21,777 bases of DNA from Saprospiraceae bacterium UBA7328 (GTDB taxonomy: Bacteria; Bacteroidota; Bacteroidia; Chitinophagales; Saprospiraceae). The stretch lies in NCBI GenBank assembly GCA_002471345.1, contig DKPS01000242.1:45037-66813 (forward strand). The letters are read 5' to 3'. Under the pieces are notes generated by a model. That model saw nothing but the letters and a program-made list of their open reading frames with translations, ran no database searches and was not told the origin of the DNA. A program made the position numbers and the translations under genes. Below, one piece after another: positions 1 to 8,509 of this stretch; the stretch's first letter is position 1; the number at the start of each line of letters is the position of its first letter.

Positions 1-7
1 TGTTGCA
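1..7. promoter_or_regulatory. Truncated operator half-site at the window edge
   Basis: The window opens with TGTTGCA followed by TTT, identical to the right half of the operator at 8459-8473, which is also followed by TTT. The left half TGCAACA would lie just outside the window. If it is present, the centre of this operator would be 38 bp from the centre of the next one (position 38), close to the 39 bp spacing of the operator pair at 8420-8473. It overlaps the -33 TTG element at 3-5. Seen: the half-site. Inferred: that the palindrome is complete upstream. Confidence 0.6.
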
Positions 8-32
8 TTTGTGCGATAATTAATTACTTTTG
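3..32 (+). promoter_or_regulatory. Bacteroidetes-type promoter of the ABC/TonB-receptor operon
   Basis: TTG at 3-5 is followed after 19 bp by TACTTTTG at 25-32, a perfect match to the Bacteroidetes -7 consensus TAnnTTTG with acceptable spacing to a -33 TTG. The -33 lies in the upstream operator and the last two bases of the -7 are the first two of the downstream operator, so a bound repressor would block both. Transcription would start near position 39, giving a leader of about 55 nt before the ATG at 95. Confidence 0.6.
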
Positions 33-45
33 CAACAGTGTTGCA
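31..45. promoter_or_regulatory. 7-1-7 palindromic operator (Fur/Zur-type), unit A
   Basis: TGCAACA-G-TGTTGCA is a perfect 7-1-7 inverted repeat. The same palindrome occurs twice more at 8420-8434 and 8459-8473, and nowhere else complete in the window. A 7-1-7 palindrome overlapping the -7 element is the standard layout for Fur-superfamily repressors. Zinc (Zur) is inferred from the regulated genes (COG0523 GTPases, His-rich lipoprotein), not from the palindrome itself. Confidence 0.75.
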
Positions 46-94
46 TATAGACACATGATATTTTCTATCTATTGCTTAGAAACTTTTTAAAAAA

Positions 95-796
95 ATGCTA
101 AAAGCCAACAATCTTTCTAAAAACTATGGCACATTCAAAGCTCTAGACAAGCTCAATCTAAGTGTTTCTGCAGGAGAAATCTTCTGTCTACTCGGGGCTA
201 ATGGTGCTGGAAAGACTACAACAATTAACATATTTCTAAATTTTATACAACCCACATCAGGTGCCGCTTTTATCAATGACATAAGCTCTAATTCTGATGA
301 AACTAAAAAGTACTTGGCTTATATTCCAGAAAACCTAAACTTGTACGGAAACCTGACTGGTGTTGAAAACTTGCAGTTTTTTAGTGATCTAAGTGGCAAT
401 AAACTGGAAGAGGTTTTTGCGTCAAACCTGCTTAACTCTGCAGGCTTGCAATCAAAGGCTATAAATAAACGTGTATCTGGTTATTCAAAAGGAATGCGCC
501 AGAAAGTGGGCATTGCCATAGCAAAGGCTAAAAATGCCGATAATCTTTTATTAGATGAACCTACATCTGGATTAGACCCAAAAGCAAGTAATGATTTTAC
601 TCAACTCCTCCTCAAACTGAAAGATGAAGGGACAGCTATCTTGATGACTACCCACGATTTATTCAGAGCAAAGGAAACCGCCACGCATTTTGGGATCATG
701 AAAGAAGGGTCTCTTGTACATACCATGAAAAGTAATGAAGTCACTCTGAAACAACTAGAAAATCTATATGTAGAAACGATGAGAGTCTATGACTAA
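95..796 (+). CDS. ABC-2 type transporter ATP-binding protein (NosF-like)
   Basis: This 233-aa protein is a cytoplasmic ATPase that should power the two permeases encoded at 3388-6187. Seen: Walker A GANGAGKT at residues 34-41, a PE motif at 78-79 in the Q-loop region (Glu where Gln is common, as in many ABC-2 ATPases), a signature variant SGYSKGM at 128-134, Walker B ending LLLDEP at 151-156, and an H-loop His in TTHD. The length is normal for a single ABC domain. The ATG at 95 is the first codon of the unit, about 55 nt after the predicted transcription start. The gene is separated from its permeases by the TonB receptor gene, which argues that receptor and ABC complex work together. Family assignment is firm; the substrate is not readable from the sequence. 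Confidence 0.93.
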   Translation: MLKANNLSKNYGTFKALDKLNLSVSAGEIFCLLGANGAGKTTTINIFLNFIQPTSGAAFINDISSNSDETKKYLAYIPENLNLYGNLTGVENLQFFSDLSGNKLEEVFASNLLNSAGLQSKAINKRVSGYSKGMRQKVGIAIAKAKNADNLLLDEPTSGLDPKASNDFTQLLLKLKDEGTAILMTTHDLFRAKETATHFGIMKEGSLVHTMKSNEVTLKQLENLYVETMRVYD

Positions 797-882
797 AACA
801 AAAATTCTGGTGACCAAGCCTTATTCAAAGGAAAAATAAATCACAAATAAATTTTAACAAGACTAAATTTTTTAAACGAATT

Positions 883-3360
883 ATGAAAACTTTTTTAACT
901 CTAATTGTATCCTTGATGATCTTGACTCAAGGTATTGCCCAATCTAACATTTCAGGTACAGTCAAAGACGTAGACTATACACCAATAATCGGAGCTGTAG
1001 TAAACCTAAGTGACGATGATATGGAAGAAAATACCGTCACTGATGCAAATGGAGCTTTCTCATTTGGGAGATCATCAGGGGATTCTATGACCATCACAGT
1101 CAACTCATTAGGATATAAAACGATGTCACAGAAGGTGTCTAGTGGTGATTATATCGATATCATTCTGGAAGTGAATAATATTGAACTCCAATCTGTGGAA
1201 GTAGTAGGAAGAAGACGGACAGATTACAATAGTGACTACTCATTCTCTGGGACTAAAGTAGCGATACTTAACAAAGATCTTCCTCAAGCAATTTCGTCTG
1301 TAACTAAAGAATTAATCAATGATAGACAAGCCTTTCAACTCGTAGATGCTGTCAAAGCAGTAAGTAATGTAGCTGCTACAGGTATTTATAATCACTATAA
1401 TATTAGAGGAATAACACAGGGTGATGATGGACAGGTGATAAATGGACTGCGTACTCGTCAATATTACTTTTTACAACCTATTACTTCGCATCTCGAAAGA
1501 GTAGAAGTCATTAAAGGGCCTTCATCGGTTACTTTCTCTAGTGCAGACCCAGGAGGTACTGTGAATATGGTAACGAAAAAACCATTAAAGGAGAAGAAAG
1601 GAGAGTTCTCTTTAACTGCTGGAAGTTTCTCTACATTGAGAGCAGCAGTAGATTTCACTGGACCTTTAAACCCTCAAAAGACCTTACTTTATCGCATAAA
1701 TGCTGCTTTTCAAGAAGCTAAATCATTTAGAGACGTAGTTAACAATAATGCATTCTTAATTACTCCTTCATTGAGCTACATTCCAAATGAGTCTACTGCA
1801 CTAAATGTTGAAATGATCTATAACAACAATGTTGGCAATCTAGACAGAGGTCAGCCTATTTTTGGTGCGATTAATGGTCAATTTGATATTAACAGTACAC
1901 CGACTACTTTGAACGTAGGGGCATCAAATGATCATTACAAAACGAATGAACTTATGTTCACAGCAAACTTTAGTAAAAAGTTTACTGAAAACTTTGGTTT
2001 CAATGCTCAGTACATGAAACAGACTTGGGAAGAAGATTTGGCTGAGCATAGAGTTGATGGCACAGCGGTTGACATTGATGGCAATGTCATCCCTACACTT
2101 GCAAGATTGAGATATGATAGAAGACAACAGTTTTGGGAAACTGATAATGTTAGTATCTATTTTAATTACGATATAGTAAGTGACAATATCACAAATAAAA
2201 TATTAGTAGGTTATGATGCTACGCGTTGGGAAAGGAAAATAGGAGCTGGATTCCTACGAGCAAGAAGATATTTAACCCTAAGTGGCGGCCAGTCTAATTT
2301 TAGAGTTGCAAATGCGGATAATTTCCAAACAATGGTTGTGGATGGAGTAACCATGCCCGTCCCTGCTGTTCCACATTTCAATTTAGAAAATCCTTTTAAT
2401 GGTGCTAGAAACACTGATGCATATAATCTGGCCCAATTATCCATTCCTGCCAATTTAAATACCTCTAGTGGTATCTATTTTCAGAACAAATTCAAGGTAG
2501 GTAAGTTTTCAGCCCTAGTGAACTTGAGATATGAGTCATTTACAGACATTTTTAATTATAAAAAATCTGAAGACGAATTAAAGACCAATGCTTTTGTACC
2601 CAGATTGGGTTTGACATATGAGGTAACTGATAATATTAGCGCTTACGCTACGTATTTGGAGGGTTTTCAGCCACATACTAATACAGTATCATTATCACCA
2701 ACTGCAGAAGGATTTTTCTGGGCGGCGTCACCAGCTAGATTTGACCCTCTTGAGAGTAGCTTAAAAGAACTTGGTTTTAAAGGTGAATTTTTGAATGGAA
2801 GAATATTTGCCAATTTGGCCATTTTTGATATTTCTCAAAAGAACATCTTACTAGGAGATACTTACGATCTAGACAACTTAACTACTCGAGGTGAGCAACG
2901 CAGTAGAGGTTTTGAATTCGATATTTCTGGATATGTAACTCCAAACATTCAATTGATAGCTTCCTATGGATTTAACGATGCAGAAATTGTAGAAGATGCT
3001 ATTGAAGAGTTCATAGGAGCAAGGATCGGAGGATCTCCAAGGCATAATGCAAATTTCTGGGGACGATATGATTTCACTAGTGAGATCTTGAAAGGAATGG
3101 GAATCGGTATTGGAGCTCAATCTGTAGGGGACAGGTTCACATGGTACAACCCTACATATTCTACTGATAGAGTGCTTTTGCCAGCCTATACAGTATTTGA
3201 TGCTGCGATATATTATAGGCCTGATAATGCTAAAATACAGTTGACTTTAAAGATCAATAATCTATTTGATGAGACCTATTGGTTAGGCGGCCTAAATCCA
3301 TCAAGGTTAGGTCCAGGAGCACCAAGGAATTTCATATTTTCTTCGAACTATAAATTCTAA
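883..3360 (+). CDS. TonB-dependent siderophore/metallophore-type outer-membrane receptor
   Basis: This 825-aa outer-membrane receptor has a Sec signal peptide (about residues 1-20, ending in GIAQS) and then a carboxypeptidase-regulatory-like beta-sandwich (about 22-105, with the ISGTVKD start typical of Bacteroidetes). A plug domain follows with the hallmark segments YNIRGI, VINGLR and ERVEVIKGPSSV...PGGTVN, then a 22-strand-type barrel ending in NYKF with a C-terminal aromatic. The plug wording is closest to FhuA-type siderophore receptors rather than SusC. It is the second gene of unit A, 86 bp after the ATPase gene, so it should share the operator-controlled promoter. Context suggests the ligand is a zinc or other metal chelate, which is inference. 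An iron siderophore remains possible. Confidence 0.93.
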   Translation: MKTFLTLIVSLMILTQGIAQSNISGTVKDVDYTPIIGAVVNLSDDDMEENTVTDANGAFSFGRSSGDSMTITVNSLGYKTMSQKVSSGDYIDIILEVNNIELQSVEVVGRRRTDYNSDYSFSGTKVAILNKDLPQAISSVTKELINDRQAFQLVDAVKAVSNVAATGIYNHYNIRGITQGDDGQVINGLRTRQYYFLQPITSHLERVEVIKGPSSVTFSSADPGGTVNMVTKKPLKEKKGEFSLTAGSFSTLRAAVDFTGPLNPQKTLLYRINAAFQEAKSFRDVVNNNAFLITPSLSYIPNESTALNVEMIYNNNVGNLDRGQPIFGAINGQFDINSTPTTLNVGASNDHYKTNELMFTANFSKKFTENFGFNAQYMKQTWEEDLAEHRVDGTAVDIDGNVIPTLARLRYDRRQQFWETDNVSIYFNYDIVSDNITNKILVGYDATRWERKIGAGFLRARRYLTLSGGQSNFRVANADNFQTMVVDGVTMPVPAVPHFNLENPFNGARNTDAYNLAQLSIPANLNTSSGIYFQNKFKVGKFSALVNLRYESFTDIFNYKKSEDELKTNAFVPRLGLTYEVTDNISAYATYLEGFQPHTNTVSLSPTAEGFFWAASPARFDPLESSLKELGFKGEFLNGRIFANLAIFDISQKNILLGDTYDLDNLTTRGEQRSRGFEFDISGYVTPNIQLIASYGFNDAEIVEDAIEEFIGARIGGSPRHNANFWGRYDFTSEILKGMGIGIGAQSVGDRFTWYNPTYSTDRVLLPAYTVFDAAIYYRPDNAKIQLTLKINNLFDETYWLGGLNPSRLGPGAPRNFIFSSNYKF

Positions 3361-3387
3361 AAATTTCTATTAGGTCGATCGCGTAAA

Positions 3388-4836
3388 ATGAAAATAAAAA
3401 CAATGCAACAGATCTGTGGATATACATTCTACAGTATGATTACAAAGCCCACTAATAAATGGTTAGTGGGCCTTTTTATCCTTTTAATAGGATTTGCATT
3501 GTATTCATCTTCTTTGAGTAATCGTCATCATAAGCACACTATCGAGCATTATAGTCATGATGTAAGAGATAAATGGGAAGCCAGTCCTGATAAGCATCCA
3601 CACAGAATGGCTCATTATGGTTATGTCGCTTTTCGCCAGAAGTATCCTTTAAGTTTTTTCGATAATGGTATGGACAGCTATCTGGGGAATGCCGTTTTTC
3701 TGGAAGCACATCGACAGAATAATGTGAATTTCTCACAAGCCAGTTTGTCTAATGGGCTATTGAGATTTGGAGAGCTTTCAGGAGGATTAATATTACAGTT
3801 GTTGCTGCCATTACTAATTTTTTTCTGGGGCTTTGACTTAGTCGCAGGAGAACGGGAGACAGGCACACTCAAACTTCTGCTTACTCAGGAAGCGACATGG
3901 ACGGATATTATTTTAGGTAAGTCTCTTGGACTATTTTTAGTGTCGCTTACTATCTTGCTTCCTTCCCTGTTGGTTTCGGCAGTATTGTTATTAACTGAAA
4001 CACTGATTTCTGGCAATTGTGAAAGTCTTGTTGCTTTGGGTGGATTGATTTTGAGCTACTTGACTTATATACTCATTATGTCATTGCTTGCAGTATGGAT
4101 TTCAGCTATAAGTAAATCCAAGAAATCAGCTTTGATTAAGCTAATTGGATTTTGGTTGTTTTTCACATTGATTTTACCCAAAATAGCTCAAGTAGCAGGC
4201 CAGGTTATATATCCCACACCTTCTAAAATTGCATTTGAAACTACCGTCGAAGAAGAACTAGTAAAGCAAGGTGATAGTCACAACCCAGATGATCCTCATT
4301 ATAAAGCATTGAAAGATTCGTTGCTCGCAGCATACAATGTCACTAGTCCTAAGGAACTTCCTTTTAACTATAGTGGATTTATAATGAAGGAAGGTGAGCG
4401 ATTGAGCACTGAGACATATCTAAGACACCAAGCTGACTTGATGAATCTGTATCAAAAACAAAGTGACTTAGTGAATAATACTGCTATAGTGAACCCATAT
4501 ATCGCCATTAAAAATATCTCAATGGTGCTATCAGGTACTGACTTTGCATCCTATCAGGCTTTTAATGACTATGCAGAAACCTATAGATATAATCTAGCTC
4601 AGACGATGAATAACTTGCAGATCGAACATATCAGTAATACGACCACTACCTCAGCAGATAAAGGAGCTGTGATTAGCCAACAGTATTGGAAAGATTTTCC
4701 TGATTTCGAACATGAATTCCTTTCTTTTTCTGAAATGTCTCGCAATGCTTCTTTCTCTTTTCTGTCCCTGTTCATTTGGTTAATAGCATTTCTGCTGATG
4801 GCTAATTTTTCCACCAAGAGATTAAAAGCCATCTGA
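3388..4836 (+). CDS. ABC-2 type permease with large extracytoplasmic loops (DUF3526/NosY-like), first of pair
   Basis: This 482-aa inner-membrane protein has TM1 at about 25-42 and then an extracytoplasmic loop of roughly 85 residues. Four further hydrophobic segments lie between about 131 and 275, followed by a second long loop of about 170 residues and a final TM near the C-terminus. The cytoplasmic motif GERETGT (154-160) is the ABC-2 coupling-region signature. The first loop is His-rich (H47, H48, H50, H54, H57, H70, H72, H76, H108), including PHRMAHYG, a DUF3526-type sequence, so metal binding is possible but not shown. The gene starts 27 bp after the receptor gene; a second ATG at 3403 could also serve. 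It pairs with the permease starting 1 bp after its stop and with the ATPase at 95. Function in transport, envelope remodelling or signalling is undetermined. Confidence 0.85.
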   Translation: MKIKTMQQICGYTFYSMITKPTNKWLVGLFILLIGFALYSSSLSNRHHKHTIEHYSHDVRDKWEASPDKHPHRMAHYGYVAFRQKYPLSFFDNGMDSYLGNAVFLEAHRQNNVNFSQASLSNGLLRFGELSGGLILQLLLPLLIFFWGFDLVAGERETGTLKLLLTQEATWTDIILGKSLGLFLVSLTILLPSLLVSAVLLLTETLISGNCESLVALGGLILSYLTYILIMSLLAVWISAISKSKKSALIKLIGFWLFFTLILPKIAQVAGQVIYPTPSKIAFETTVEEELVKQGDSHNPDDPHYKALKDSLLAAYNVTSPKELPFNYSGFIMKEGERLSTETYLRHQADLMNLYQKQSDLVNNTAIVNPYIAIKNISMVLSGTDFASYQAFNDYAETYRYNLAQTMNNLQIEHISNTTTTSADKGAVISQQYWKDFPDFEHEFLSFSEMSRNASFSFLSLFIWLIAFLLMANFSTKRLKAI

Positions 4837-4837
4837 A

Positions 4838-6187
4838 ATGACTCAACTTCTTATCAAACAATATGTGAGGTCTAAGGGGCTAATGATTGGTCTTTTGCTG
4901 TTGTTCATTACAGGAGTGGTGAGTTTGCATATAGGCAAAGTATTTCTAGAGCAACAGCATGAAACGATTGAAAACACTGCTCATGCGCAAAAAGAACACA
5001 TAGATCGCAATCTAGGATTTGTACATGGGCACATCGGTTTGCTGCTCTATTATATTCGATTTGGTCTAGCTAATGAAGCCCCTGCCCTTGCGGGTTTATC
5101 CATCGGTCATCGAGACATCAGGCCACCTGCACAGCTAGTGAACATCAGAAATCTAGAAGAACAAAAAAACACAAGTGAACTTGTAAATCCATACTATCAG
5201 CTCCTGGGGAATATGGATTTCAGCTTTGTCCTGATCTATCTATTTCCTTTGATTATCATAGCCATCTGTTTTAATCTGTTCTCAGAAGAAAAAGAAAGTG
5301 GCACATGGCAATTGGTGTCGAGTCAATCACAGAAACCATTCAGGATTATAAGAGCTAAAATACTGATTCGATTAGTCAGTGTTTTATTGGTGTTGCTTCT
5401 ATTGTTTTTAATTGCGACGGTTTATTTGAGTATCCCTTTAGACAAGGTCTATGGAGCCTTTGTCTTATCATCCATACTTTATATTCTTTTTTGGTTTGTC
5501 GCAGTTTGGTTTGTAATTAACCTGGATAAGTCCTCAAATGAAAATGCTCTGATCCTTCTATCAAGCTGGATAAATTTAACTATCGTCATTCCTGCTGCTC
5601 TTAATAATGTAGTAGAGAACCTATACCCAATCCCAGAAGCATATGAAACCACCATTGACGGTAGAGACGGTTACCATAACAAATGGGATCAACCCAAAGA
5701 ACCTACCATATTAAAATTCAAAGAACACTATCCTCAATTTAGTAAATATGAGCATCCAGAGGATCAAAGTTTCGGTTGGTTTTGGTATTACGCCATTCAG
5801 CAGATGGGTGACGACGAGGCGACGGAAGCTAGACAGGCTATGAAAGACAAACTATATGCAAGAAATCGATTTACTAAGCTAATAGGATATGTCTTACCGA
5901 GTGTCCATACACAATTGTCTCTCAATTCTTTAGGTAAATCAGATATGTCTAATTATTTAAATTACATGGATGCACTAGAGCAATTTCATGAAGATAAGCG
6001 TCTGATGTTCTATCCTATGATTTTTGAAAATGTGGCTATTTCAAGTGAGAAATGGAATGAGCATAAATTGGAATATTTCGAAGATAAAAGGGAGACTGAA
6101 TGGATCTATCTGTTACTTCCCATTTTGATATGGAGTGGACTCCTTTTATGGTTAAGTAGGACAAAAATGAAAGAACAATTGAAATGA
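4838..6187 (+). CDS. ABC-2 type permease with large extracytoplasmic loops (DUF3526/NosY-like), second of pair
   Basis: This 449-aa membrane protein has the same plan as its upstream neighbour: an N-terminal TM (about 14-33), a His-containing extracytoplasmic loop of about 95 residues, a block of TMs beginning FSFVLIYLFPL, and the coupling motif SEEKESGT. A second long periplasmic loop and a closing TM (WIYLLLPILIWSGLLLWL) follow. The start codon lies one base after the stop of the first permease gene, so translation is probably coupled and the two proteins likely form a heterodimer with the ATPase encoded at 95. Overall similarity between the two permeases is low outside the fold and coupling motif. 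The substrate is unknown. Confidence 0.85.
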   Translation: MTQLLIKQYVRSKGLMIGLLLLFITGVVSLHIGKVFLEQQHETIENTAHAQKEHIDRNLGFVHGHIGLLLYYIRFGLANEAPALAGLSIGHRDIRPPAQLVNIRNLEEQKNTSELVNPYYQLLGNMDFSFVLIYLFPLIIIAICFNLFSEEKESGTWQLVSSQSQKPFRIIRAKILIRLVSVLLVLLLLFLIATVYLSIPLDKVYGAFVLSSILYILFWFVAVWFVINLDKSSNENALILLSSWINLTIVIPAALNNVVENLYPIPEAYETTIDGRDGYHNKWDQPKEPTILKFKEHYPQFSKYEHPEDQSFGWFWYYAIQQMGDDEATEARQAMKDKLYARNRFTKLIGYVLPSVHTQLSLNSLGKSDMSNYLNYMDALEQFHEDKRLMFYPMIFENVAISSEKWNEHKLEYFEDKRETEWIYLLLPILIWSGLLLWLSRTKMKEQLK

Positions 6188-6217
6188 CCATAATAGAATC
6201 TAGATAAAACGAAGATC

Positions 6218-7417
6218 ATGTCCACAAACAAACTTCCAGTAACGGTATTAAGCGGTTTTCTCGGAGCAGGAAAGACCACATTACTCAATTATGTCTTGCA
6301 TAATAAGGAGGGTTTAAAAGTAGCTGTGATTGTCAATGACATGAGCGAGGTTAATGTCGATGCAGAATTAGTGAAGAGCGAAAATACGCTATCACGAACC
6401 GAGGAGAAATTGGTCGAAATGAGCAATGGCTGTATATGCTGTACTCTTCGAGAAGATTTGATGATTGAAGTAGAGCGACTAGCCAAGGAAAATCGCTTTG
6501 ACTACTTGCTGATAGAAAGTACTGGGATTAGTGAACCTGTACCTGTCGCTCAGACATTTTCTTTTGTAGATGAAGATAATGGTATTGATCTTTCTAAATT
6601 TTGTTATGTAGATACCATGGTGACTGTGGTGGATGCATTCAATTTTTTCGAAGATTTTGGAAGCCCTGAAACTTTAATGGATCGAGATTTAACTGATATA
6701 GATGGAGATTACAGAACGATAGTCAATCTACTCACTGATCAGATTGAGTTTGCCAATGTGATCCTGTTAAATAAAACAGACTTAGTAACCACAGAACATC
6801 TAGGTGTACTGAAGGCTGCTATTCATAGACTTAATCCATCAGCTCGAATTATTGAAACGAGTTATAGCAAGATTAAACCCAAAGAAATATTAAATACTGG
6901 ACTATTCAATTTTGAGGAAGCGGAACAAAGTGCAGGATGGATAGAAGAATTGAATAAGGATGAGCATACTCCTGAGACTGAGGAATACGGCATTAGTTCT
7001 TTTGTTTTCAGAAGTAAAAAACCCTTTGATCCTGTGCGTTTTTGGGACTACGTTCAGTATAAGTTTTCAGGCACAATTATTAGAAGTAAAGGATTGTTTT
7101 GGATTGCTTCTAGGCCTAGTCAAGCATTAATTTGGAGTCAGGCAGGAGGATCTTTGAAGGCTGACAGTGCTGGGGTCTGGTGGAGTAGCATGCCTTTCGA
7201 AAAACGTATAGAGTATCTAGCATTTGTAGATAACCAAAAAGACATTGAATCAAACTGGACTGAAACCTTTGGTGATCGAAAAAATGAAATTGTATTTATT
7301 GGCCAAGACATGGATGAAGAAGGAATAAAATCTGAACTGAGCTCTTGTCTTTCAACAGAAGAGGAGCTATCAAATCAAAAATGGAAATCTGGATATGAGG
7401 ATAAATGGCCTGTTTAA
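6218..7417 (+). CDS. COG0523 (CobW/YciC/ZigA-type) GTP-dependent metallochaperone
   Basis: This 399-aa G3E GTPase is probably a cytoplasmic metal-transfer protein. Seen: Walker A GFLGAGKT (13-20), the canonical metal-binding CxCC motif CICC (72-75), ESTG (100-103), the G4 motif NKTD (185-188) preceded by [10 protein letters not shown], and a C-terminal CobW_C region. That QIEFANVI segment and the length resemble the zinc-responsive YciC/ZigA subgroup, not the cobalamin CobW proteins. Members of COG0523 under Zur control help supply zinc to enzymes when zinc is scarce (established for the family). The gene lies 30 bp after the second permease gene in the operator-controlled unit A. All catalytic motifs are intact, unlike the paralogue at 8510. 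Confidence 0.9.
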   Translation: MSTNKLPVTVLSGFLGAGKTTLLNYVLHNKEGLKVAVIVNDMSEVNVDAELVKSENTLSRTEEKLVEMSNGCICCTLREDLMIEVERLAKENRFDYLLIESTGISEPVPVAQTFSFVDEDNGIDLSKFCYVDTMVTVVDAFNFFEDFGSPETLMDRDLTDIDGDYRTIVNLLTDQIEFANVILLNKTDLVTTEHLGVLKAAIHRLNPSARIIETSYSKIKPKEILNTGLFNFEEAEQSAGWIEELNKDEHTPETEEYGISSFVFRSKKPFDPVRFWDYVQYKFSGTIIRSKGLFWIASRPSQALIWSQAGGSLKADSAGVWWSSMPFEKRIEYLAFVDNQKDIESNWTETFGDRKNEIVFIGQDMDEEGIKSELSSCLSTEEELSNQKWKSGYEDKWPV

Positions 7418-7421
7418 TCAA

Positions 7422-7889
7422 ATGATACTACTACATAAAAGATCAATCTTTAGCTTGTGTTTTGCAGCTTTACTGAGTCTTGCATATGTCGCAGATTTAT
7501 ACAGTCAAAAGCATGTGGAATGGGATATTCTAGCTGATGTAACCTTTGATGAAAAATTTGATGAGGAGTCAGGTATGTATTGGTTAATCCCTCAATTCGG
7601 CAAAAAAGTAAAGTCATTTGAGAATAAAGAAATTGAAATGGAAGGCTACCTAATACCTGTTGATGCCGAAGGTAAATTCTATGTACTATCTCGATTCCCC
7701 TATTCATCCTGTTTTTTTTGTGGTGCTGCAGGCCCAGAGTCTATCTTAGAAATAGTATTTACCAAAGATATCGAGCATCAAAGTATGGATGATATTATCC
7801 GTATCAGAGGAAAATTGCAACTGAATGCTGATGATTTTGAGCGTTTTAATTATATCTTAGAAGAGACCGTCATCCTGAGTGACGAATGA
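7422..7889 (+). CDS. Exported DUF3299-like protein
   Basis: This protein has 155 residues from the chosen ATG at 7422. That start gives a clean Sec signal peptide (positively charged start, hydrophobic core, cleavage near DLYSQ) and lies 4 nt after the stop of the GTPase gene; an ATG at 7395 would overlap that gene and weaken the signal. The mature part starts with a WDILADV segment and contains GYLIPVD, then LSRFPYSSCFFCGAAGPES, with a CxxC pair. This order (W-x-x-L, G-x-L-I-P, a Cys-bearing segment before a P) matches DUF3299 as I know it. Members often lie near metal-transport genes; the CFFC motif could bind metal. The biochemical role is unknown. Confidence 0.65.
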   Translation: MILLHKRSIFSLCFAALLSLAYVADLYSQKHVEWDILADVTFDEKFDEESGMYWLIPQFGKKVKSFENKEIEMEGYLIPVDAEGKFYVLSRFPYSSCFFCGAAGPESILEIVFTKDIEHQSMDDIIRIRGKLQLNADDFERFNYILEETVILSDE

Positions 7890-8317
7890 TGTTATATTCA
7901 AAACTAAAGCTGATGATAAAGGAATTAATAGGGGGGCTTTTACTATTATCTATTGTCTGGATGGGATGCAAGGGTGATTCAAAACCTGACCCAAACATGC
8001 AAAAGGCATTTGAAACACATAGTCAATATTTGCAGGTTGCCGAAGAGTCTCAGCTCATGTTAGACAAACTTCCAGAAGACGATTCTATCCGTCTTATTCT
8101 AGAGAAGCAGTTGAATGAGTGGAGCCAAAACATCATAGAAGTACCTGGTTTCGAACATGAATATCACCATCACTATGGTCACCACCATCATGGTCAAGAC
8201 GATTCCCATACTCTTCTTTCTGCAGGAGATATGCTGATAGTTCAAAAGGAGTTGTTAGATAGTGTCCGCGCTATAAAGCAGAGAATAGTAAAACAAGAAT
8301 CGCCTCAGATTCACTGA
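7886..8317 (+). CDS. His-rich lipoprotein, putative zinc-binding
   Basis: This protein of up to 143 aa has a lipoprotein signal. The hydrophobic stretch ends WMGC with the lipidated Cys at 28 (Trp at -3 is atypical), and an internal Met10 would give a more standard short signal. The mature part is a mostly helical, charged domain. A histidine cluster at about 91-108, HEYHHHYGHHHHG then D, D and H, is a probable zinc or nickel binding site. The ATG overlaps the preceding stop codon (ATGA), indicating coupled translation, and it is the last gene of unit A. No named family was recognised. A periplasmic zinc buffer or delivery role is inference from composition and context. Confidence 0.75.
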   Translation: MMLYSKLKLMIKELIGGLLLLSIVWMGCKGDSKPDPNMQKAFETHSQYLQVAEESQLMLDKLPEDDSIRLILEKQLNEWSQNIIEVPGFEHEYHHHYGHHHHGQDDSHTLLSAGDMLIVQKELLDSVRAIKQRIVKQESPQIH

Positions 8318-8419
8318 GCAATTCAAATTACTTAAAAAACTGACTAGATTTTCGGAGAGCCCATCTTCTCAATTTTAGTAATCTATTCATCAAAATCTTT
8401 CAAAAAGAGTGTCCGTACA

Positions 8420-8434
8420 TGCAACAATGTTGCA
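8420..8434. promoter_or_regulatory. 7-1-7 palindromic operator, unit B upstream copy
   Basis: TGCAACA-A-TGTTGCA is a perfect 7-1-7 palindrome followed by ATATACGCT, resembling the ATATAGACA that follows the operator at 31-45. It covers the predicted -33 TTG at 8430-8432. Its centre is 39 bp from that of the downstream copy. Confidence 0.8.
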
Positions 8435-8460
8435 TATACGCTAAATATCTTGTATTTATG
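8430..8460 (+). promoter_or_regulatory. Bacteroidetes-type promoter of the second GTPase operon
   Basis: TTG at 8430-8432, then 20 bp, then TATTTATG at 8453-8460, which differs from TAnnTTTG at one base. As at unit A, the -33 is inside the upstream operator and the final TG of the -7 is the first TG of the downstream operator. The predicted transcription start is near 8467, about 43 nt before the ATG at 8510. Confidence 0.55.
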
Positions 8461-8473
8461 CAACAATGTTGCA
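8459..8473. promoter_or_regulatory. 7-1-7 palindromic operator, unit B downstream copy
   Basis: TGCAACA-A-TGTTGCA is identical to the copy at 8420-8434 over all 15 bases. It overlaps the end of the -7 element and the predicted start of transcription, the usual place for a repressing Fur-family protein. Confidence 0.8.
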
Positions 8474-8509
8474 TTTAAGAACAAGCTATTCACTTCTATT
8501 TGAGGTATT

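Noticed and set aside
3402..3408. TGCAACA half-site at the start of the first permease gene
   Set aside because: Only the left half is present (followed by GATCTGT), it lies within coding sequence, and no promoter elements flank it. Probably a codon coincidence (ATG CAA CAG).
8320..8400. Terminator after the His-rich lipoprotein gene
   Set aside because: Only very short complementary segments (for example GAGA/TCTC) and no T tract; insufficient to call.
8432..8441. GCATATACGC shared with the integrase leader (13956-13965)
   Set aside because: A 10-bp match between two AT-rich regulatory regions with different symmetry: one flanks an operator, the other is half an inverted repeat. Judged coincidental.
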